Assembly: GCF_026672255.1 (NCBI RefSeq) | Contig: NZ_JAPOHA010000001.1 | Span: 124,001-188,000 of the forward strand | DNA length: 64,000 nucleotides | Direction of reading: 5' to 3' | Origin: Caproiciproducens galactitolivorans | Lineage (GTDB): Bacteria > Bacillota > Clostridia > Oscillospirales > Acutalibacteraceae | Shown: one piece after another, positions 59,894 through 64,000 of the stretch | Layout of the letters: each line of letters starts with the position of its first letter | How positions within the stretch are numbered: the stretch's first letter is position 1 | The notes under the pieces: model-generated | What the model saw: only the letters and a program-made list of their open reading frames with translations | What the model was told of the DNA's origin: nothing | Databases searched by the model: none | Program-made: the position numbers and the translations under genes

Positions 59894-61639
59894 ATGAAAA
59901 AGAAACTGATGCTCATCAACGCGGCGATCATCGTGGCCGGATTCGTCGCGGCATTTTTGCTGGCGGCTTTTCAGATACAGCAGCAGTACTATAAAGAATT
60001 TACAAGGCGGCTCGATACCGCTCTGAGCATTCTGTCCACCCAGACCGATGAAATCCGGCGAAACCCCGAAGCCGCCGCAACGGCGGTGGGGGTTCAGCTC
60101 AAGCAGTCCAATCAGGAGATGCGTATCAGCATTATTGATTTGAACGGAAAAGTCATTGGGGACAGCGCGGACAAGGAAATTCATCAGAACCACAGCAGCC
60201 GCCCGGAAATCATGCAGGCAAGGGAAAAGGGGCGCGGGTACGATACGCGCGTCAGCACAAGCCTGGATGAGCAGTATTACTATGAAGCGCTGTATATTCC
60301 AAATCAGTTTTTTATCCGCGCGGCGCTGCCGACAAAGGATTTGGACCATATTATCGAAAACCTTTGGTCTACCGCGGCGCTCAGCATGTTTTTGGGCATT
60401 GCCATCGTCTTTGTCATAACCGGAATATTGTTTTATCGCCTATCCGAACCGTTAAACCGGCTGACGGAATCCGCGAAGCGCATTTCCGAAGGGGATTATA
60501 CCAGCCGCGTAAAGGGAACGTACAAGGACGAAATCGGCGAGCTTGCCCTTTCCTTTAACCGGATGGCGGAAAATACCGAAACCGCCTTTTCTCAGGTGAC
60601 AGCCAAACAAAACCAGCTGGAAGGCGTGCTTCAGGGAATGGAGGACGGCGTGCTGGCGGTCAATGAGGAAAATGAAATTCTTTTTCTGAATCACAGGGCC
60701 CGGAAGCTTTTGGAAAGACTGAGCCTAAAAGAAGGCGGAAAATTCGAGGGCAGCCTTTTCATCGGTAAAATCGCCGGGTTGATGAAACAGGCGATGGATA
60801 CTTCGAAAACGGGAATGGAAACGCTCACGGTACCTCCGGACGACAAGCAGTTTACCGTTTATGTTTCCCCGATTGCTGGGCAGGAGGAAAAATCCGCCCT
60901 TGCCGTCATTACCGATGTGACCCGTATGCATAAGCTGGAACAGATGCGAAGCGAATTCGTCGCCAATGTAACGCATGAACTGAAAACGCCTTTGACTTCC
61001 ATCAGCGGAAGTATCGAGCTTTTAAAAAGCGCGGATCGGGATGAAGAAACCCGCCGCTATTTCTACGACGTGCTGGATATTGAAGCGGAAAGGCTGCGCC
61101 GTTTGATTGACGATATGCTGGCGCTGTCCCAGATCGAAAACGCAAAGGAGGACCCGAGCGTCTGCCCGTGCGATCTGGAGGATGAACTGAAAAAATGCAT
61201 AGACCGATTGCTTCCGGTGGCGGAAAAAAACAAGATAGAGGTTACCCTGGACGCCGACCGTTCCCTGTTTGTTTCCGCGTCGCCCACAAGGCTGCAGCAG
61301 CTTTTCGGGAATCTAATCGAGAATGCCATTAAATACAACAAGCCGGACGGAAGCGTAACGGTGACTGCCCGCCGGCAGAAACAAACGGCGATCATCAGTG
61401 TAAAGGACACCGGAATCGGGATTGCTCCGGAGCATTTTGAGCGGCTGTTTGAACGCTTTTACCGCGTGGACGCAAGCCGTTCCCGTGAAATTGGCGGAAC
61501 CGGGCTGGGGCTTTCCATCGTGAAACATCTCGCCGCTCTTTACGGCGGCGAAGTGGGTGTGGAAAGCGAAGCGGGCAAGGGGAGCAATTTTATTGTCCGG
61601 CTGCCGCTGCTTTCCGTACCAAAACCCGAAGACGGCTGA
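59894..61639 (+). CDS. phoR: Phosphate sensor histidine kinase PhoR
   Basis: A 581-residue membrane kinase. It has a first helix at about 7-27, an extracytoplasmic sensor of about 130 residues, a second helix near 160-182, and HAMP ('LNRLTESAKRISEGDYTSRV'). A PAS domain ('LEGVLQGMEDGVLAVNEENE') follows, then the HisKA box with His near 361 ('VTHELKTPLTSI'). The ATPase boxes are N 'NLIENAIKYN', G1 'DTGIGIAPEHF' and G2 'GGTGLGLSIVKHL'. All kinase boxes are intact. Its position after phoU and phoP identifies it as the Pho sensor. Confidence 0.94.
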   Translation: MKKKLMLINAAIIVAGFVAAFLLAAFQIQQQYYKEFTRRLDTALSILSTQTDEIRRNPEAAATAVGVQLKQSNQEMRISIIDLNGKVIGDSADKEIHQNHSSRPEIMQAREKGRGYDTRVSTSLDEQYYYEALYIPNQFFIRAALPTKDLDHIIENLWSTAALSMFLGIAIVFVITGILFYRLSEPLNRLTESAKRISEGDYTSRVKGTYKDEIGELALSFNRMAENTETAFSQVTAKQNQLEGVLQGMEDGVLAVNEENEILFLNHRARKLLERLSLKEGGKFEGSLFIGKIAGLMKQAMDTSKTGMETLTVPPDDKQFTVYVSPIAGQEEKSALAVITDVTRMHKLEQMRSEFVANVTHELKTPLTSISGSIELLKSADRDEETRRYFYDVLDIEAERLRRLIDDMLALSQIENAKEDPSVCPCDLEDELKKCIDRLLPVAEKNKIEVTLDADRSLFVSASPTRLQQLFGNLIENAIKYNKPDGSVTVTARRQKQTAIISVKDTGIGIAPEHFERLFERFYRVDASRSREIGGTGLGLSIVKHLAALYGGEVGVESEAGKGSNFIVRLPLLSVPKPEDG

Positions 61640-61714
61640 CGGCTGAAAAAGGTTTCTGTTTTGCGGAGGCGGCTTTGAGCCATGTTTTGCGGATTTCCTG
61701 TTGATTCGGGATTT

Positions 61715-61744
61715 AAAAAAGTACCTTTGACAAGGTACTTTTTT
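61715..61744 (+). terminator. Terminator of the pst-pho operon
   Basis: AAAAAAGTACCTT (61715-61727) pairs with AAGGTACTTTTTT (61732-61744) around a 4-base loop; about 75 bases after phoR. Confidence 0.92.
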
Positions 61745-61883
61745 GCAGTATAAAATACCGTCTGTTCGTTGTATTACGACACAACGGATCTTTCCTCTTT
61801 TCCTTTTGTTTAATGCTTTAGACGTTATCACTGATTCCGTAAATTATTTTAAAATAGAGAGAAATTAAGAAGGAGTTCAAAAT

Positions 61884-62669
61884 ATGAGTGTTATCCAGGC
61901 AATTGTTTACGGCATCGTTCAGGGAATCGCAGAATTTTTACCAATATCCAGTACGGCTCATTTAACGCTTCTTCCCTGGATTTTTGGATGGCAAAATCCG
62001 GGAAACGTTTTTGATGTCGCTTTACATTTCGGTACTGCCATCGCGGTTATCGCCTTCTTTCTCAAGGACTGGGTTCGGCTTATAACAGCCGGGGTTAAAA
62101 ATCCGACAACGCCGGACGGCAGGCTGTTTTGGGGCCTGATCATTGCAACGATACCGGGGGCTTTGGCCGGTGTTACTCTGGACAAATATATGGGAGCGTT
62201 TTCAAGCCCCCTTTTAATTGGTATCCTCTTAATTGTGATGGGCATTGTTCTCTATGCCTGCGATCGGTTTGGCAGGAATACGATTCACTTGGAGAAAATG
62301 GGCATTAAACACAGCCTGCTGATCGGTATTGCCCAGGTACTCGCCATCATCCCCGGCGTTTCCCGTTCGGGGATTACCATGTCTGTCGGCAGGGCGGTCG
62401 GAATCGAACGGGAAAGTATTGCAAAATTTACGTTCCTGCTGTCCACACCGATTATTTTAGGCGATGCGCTTTATCACGCAAAAGATATGGCCCATGTAAA
62501 TATCGACGTGCTGCCGTTTGTCGTTGCTGTCGTTACGGCCGCCGTCGTTGGGATGCTGAGCATCAAGTTTTTATTGAACTATCTGAAAACGAAAAGCTTT
62601 TTCATCTTCACCGTTTACCGTTTTGTTTTCGGTATCTTGATCATCGCGCTTTTTTTCATTCGGCACTAA
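61884..62669 (+). CDS. uppP: Undecaprenyl-diphosphatase UppP (BacA)
   Basis: This integral membrane phosphatase recycles undecaprenyl pyrophosphate for cell-wall synthesis; extra copies give bacitracin tolerance. The 261-residue protein has both catalytic signatures: 'GIVQGIAEFLPISSTAHL' (Glu-rich) and 'IPGVSRSGITMSVGRAVGI' (PGxSRSG). GAAGGAG precedes the ATG. It begins a new transcript after the pst-pho terminator and may include the GNAT gene 54 bases on. Confidence 0.97.
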   Translation: MSVIQAIVYGIVQGIAEFLPISSTAHLTLLPWIFGWQNPGNVFDVALHFGTAIAVIAFFLKDWVRLITAGVKNPTTPDGRLFWGLIIATIPGALAGVTLDKYMGAFSSPLLIGILLIVMGIVLYACDRFGRNTIHLEKMGIKHSLLIGIAQVLAIIPGVSRSGITMSVGRAVGIERESIAKFTFLLSTPIILGDALYHAKDMAHVNIDVLPFVVAVVTAAVVGMLSIKFLLNYLKTKSFFIFTVYRFVFGILIIALFFIRH

Positions 62670-62723
62670 AAACAGGAAAGCCGGAATAGCTGAAACAAAC
62701 AACGAAAGGGTTAAGGGAAATCA

Positions 62724-63224
62724 ATGAACTATAAAATCCGGGAAATGGCCGAGGATGACTGGAGCAGCGTTCGTAAAATTTATCAGAGCGGCATTAACTC
62801 AAACCTTGCGACCTTTGAAACCCATTGCCCGACTTATACGGATTGGGACAAAACGCATATAAAAGACTGCCGGTTCGTCATTACAGACGAGGAAATCGTG
62901 ATCGGCTGGGCGGTATTAAGCGCCGTTTCGAACCGCGCTGTTTTTGCAGGCGTCGCAGAAATCAGCATTTATATCGATGATCGTTATAAAAATCAGGGCG
63001 CAGGAACCCTGCTGCTAAATCATTTGGTTCGGGAATCCGAAAAATGCGGGTTCTGGCTTTTGGAATCTGTTATCTTTCAAAACAACACGGCCAGTTTGGA
63101 GCTGCATAAAAAATGCGGGTTCCGCGAGGTAGGATACCGGGAAAAAATGGGGAAAGACCGGTTCGGGGAATGGCGCAATGTTGTGGTGATGGAAAAAAGA
63201 AGTCCGTCCGATTTGTATAATTGA
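62724..63224 (+). CDS. GNAT-family N-acetyltransferase, phosphinothricin-acetyltransferase-like
   Basis: A 166-residue GNAT enzyme. The N-terminus 'IREMAEDDWSSVRKIYQSGI' and 'NLATFETHCPTYTDWDKTH', together with 'AEISIYIDDRYKNQGAGTLL' (acetyl-CoA loop, Q-x-x-G-x-G/A variant) and 'LLESVIFQNNTASLELHKKCGF', match the Pat/Bar/YncA subgroup. Such enzymes acetylate amino-acid analogues such as methionine sulfoximine; the true substrate here is unknown. It is probably cotranscribed with uppP. Confidence 0.88.
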   Translation: MNYKIREMAEDDWSSVRKIYQSGINSNLATFETHCPTYTDWDKTHIKDCRFVITDEEIVIGWAVLSAVSNRAVFAGVAEISIYIDDRYKNQGAGTLLLNHLVRESEKCGFWLLESVIFQNNTASLELHKKCGFREVGYREKMGKDRFGEWRNVVVMEKRSPSDLYN

Positions 63225-63242
63225 AAAGGTTTCATTTTTAAG

Positions 63243-63272
63243 AGCGTTCGGTTAACATCCGGACGCTTTTTT
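63243..63272 (+). terminator. Terminator after the GNAT gene
   Basis: AGCGTTCGG (63243-63251) pairs with CCGGACGCT (63259-63267, one G-U), followed by TTTTT. Confidence 0.88.
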
Positions 63273-63319
63273 GTATATCAGGCAAAATTTTGTAAATCTT
63301 AACCTTGGAGGGATAGTCT

Positions 63320-64000
63320 ATGAAATCGATTTGGAACGAAAGCTGCAGTCTCCCAAAAAGGGATTCCCTGAAAGGCGATCTTGTTGTGGACACCATCGTA
63401 ATCGGAGCCGGAATGGCCGGAGTGTTGACCGCGTACCTTCTGCAAAAAGAAGGAAAGAAAGTTGCGGTTCTGGAAGCGGTGGAAACGGCAAGCGGCGTAA
63501 CAGGAAATACAACGGCAAAAATAACCTCGCAGCATAATTTGTTTTACAACACCCTGATACAAAAAGTGGGGCAGGAGCAGGCAAAGCAGTACGCCGACGC
63601 AAACCAGAAAGCAATTGAAATGTATCGGAGCATCATCTCCGAAAACGGCATTAACTGTAATTTGGAAACAAAGTCCGCGTTTGTATATTCGCTCGATCAG
63701 ATGCAGGACATTGAGGCCGAAACAAATGCCGCGCTCAGTTTGGGAATTCCCGCGGAATTTACAACATCCACCGGTTTGCCTTTTGAAGTGAAGGCGGCGG
63801 TGAAATTCCCGAATCAGGCACAGTTTCATCCGCTCAAATTTATACAATCTATTTCTAAGGATTTGGATATCTATGAAAACACAAAGGCGTTATTCGTCAG
63901 CGGCGACAGCGTTGTTACAAATCGCGGCAGGGTAACGGCGGACCATATTGTTATTGCTACGCATTTTCCCTTTCTGAATGTTCCGGGCTGGTATTTTGCG
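63320..64000 (+). CDS. FAD-dependent oxidoreductase (DAO family), 3' end outside window
   Basis: An open frame of 227 codons from the ATG at 63320 (GGAGGG site, 8 bases upstream) runs off the end of the window. It begins 'MKSIWNESCSLPKRDSLKGD', then a Rossmann FAD motif 'DTIVIGAGMAGVLTAYLLQK' and the DAO-type 'VLEAVETASGVTGNTTAKIT'. This pattern belongs to DadA-like flavoproteins that in Firmicutes often carry a C-terminal Rieske 2Fe-2S domain (YhfW type), but that part is not visible. The substrate is unknown. Confidence 0.88.
   Translation, partial: MKSIWNESCSLPKRDSLKGDLVVDTIVIGAGMAGVLTAYLLQKEGKKVAVLEAVETASGVTGNTTAKITSQHNLFYNTLIQKVGQEQAKQYADANQKAIEMYRSIISENGINCNLETKSAFVYSLDQMQDIEAETNAALSLGIPAEFTTSTGLPFEVKAAVKFPNQAQFHPLKFIQSISKDLDIYENTKALFVSGDSVVTNRGRVTADHIVIATHFPFLNVPGWYFA

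Noticed and set aside
1-64000. tRNA, rRNA, CRISPR arrays, transposases, phage genes
   Set aside because: None was seen on reading either strand; no direct-repeat arrays, integrase or transposase motifs were found.

Overview
The window looks like a chromosomal segment from an endospore-forming, probably motile, anaerobic Clostridia bacterium, most like the Oscillospiraceae/Acutalibacteraceae. This is inferred from the gene set, about 50% GC by eye, and the regulatory style. There is a Clostridia-type division cluster (ftsW-murG-murA-ftsQ, then ftsZ without ftsA), sigma-K with a pro-sequence, MotAB, a Firmicutes PHO box, a CIRCE operator, Rrf2 and DtxR regulators, strong Shine-Dalgarno sites and many intrinsic terminators. 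I saw no tRNA, rRNA, CRISPR array, insertion sequence or prophage.

Layout. 1-5.5 kb: end of the division/cell-wall cluster. 5.7-8.6 kb: CorA-type Mg transporter, an orphan fumarase beta subunit and a CDF metal exporter, each transcript having a palindromic element at its start. 8.6-10.6 kb: htpG behind a CIRCE element. 10.6-10.94 kb: a structured, geneless stretch. 10.9-15.7 kb (minus): MoxR-DUF58-transglutaminase operon. 15.8-20.6 kb: sirtuin, two lipoproteins, DUF1540 protein, ECF S-component, MATE exporter. 20.6-23.2 kb: cytidylate-kinase-like protein and MotAB behind a sigma-D-like promoter. 23.4-25.5 kb: two overlapping Rrf2 genes divergent from cysK, with a shared palindrome and an 18-codon leader ORF ending near a Cys-Cys pair. 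25.5-28.7 kb: VanW protein, a histidine-kinase scrap, a GpsA-like dehydrogenase and an Mrp/Nbp35 ATPase. 28.9-33 kb: heterodimeric ABC exporter. 33-35 kb: PiT phosphate transporter and sigK. 35.1-40.3 kb (minus): TetR-MMPL-secreted coiled-coil operon. 40.5-42.4 kb: KimA-like permease. 42.6-44.6 kb: a hypothetical protein, a zinc-ribbon protein and a DtxR regulator. 44.7-47.3 kb: ABC-F protein and RpiR regulator. 47.4-49.3 kb (minus): MarR-citrate synthase. 49.5-49.73 kb (minus): a free-standing 23-codon gene. 49.8-51.6 kb: aminopeptidase P. 51.7-54.2 kb (minus): amino-acid ABC importer. 54.4-61.7 kb: PHO box and pstSCAB-phoU-phoPR. 61.9-64 kb: uppP, a GNAT enzyme and the start of a FAD oxidoreductase.

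How it fits together. Cell-envelope growth (FtsW, MurG, MurA, FtsQ, FtsZ, UppP, VanW) and inorganic phosphate supply (PiT plus the self-regulated Pst/PhoPR locus) stand out. Sulfur supply seems to be locally controlled around cysK by Rrf2 proteins and perhaps by translation of a cysteine-containing leader. The best candidates for undescribed biology are the isolated 23-residue four-cysteine peptide gene (49586-49657, minus), the Cys-Cys leader of cysK (24457-24513), the folded region 10648-10820, and the perfect 17-bp hairpin in front of the ABC-F gene. All site and RNA calls were made by eye and none was tested by a search.
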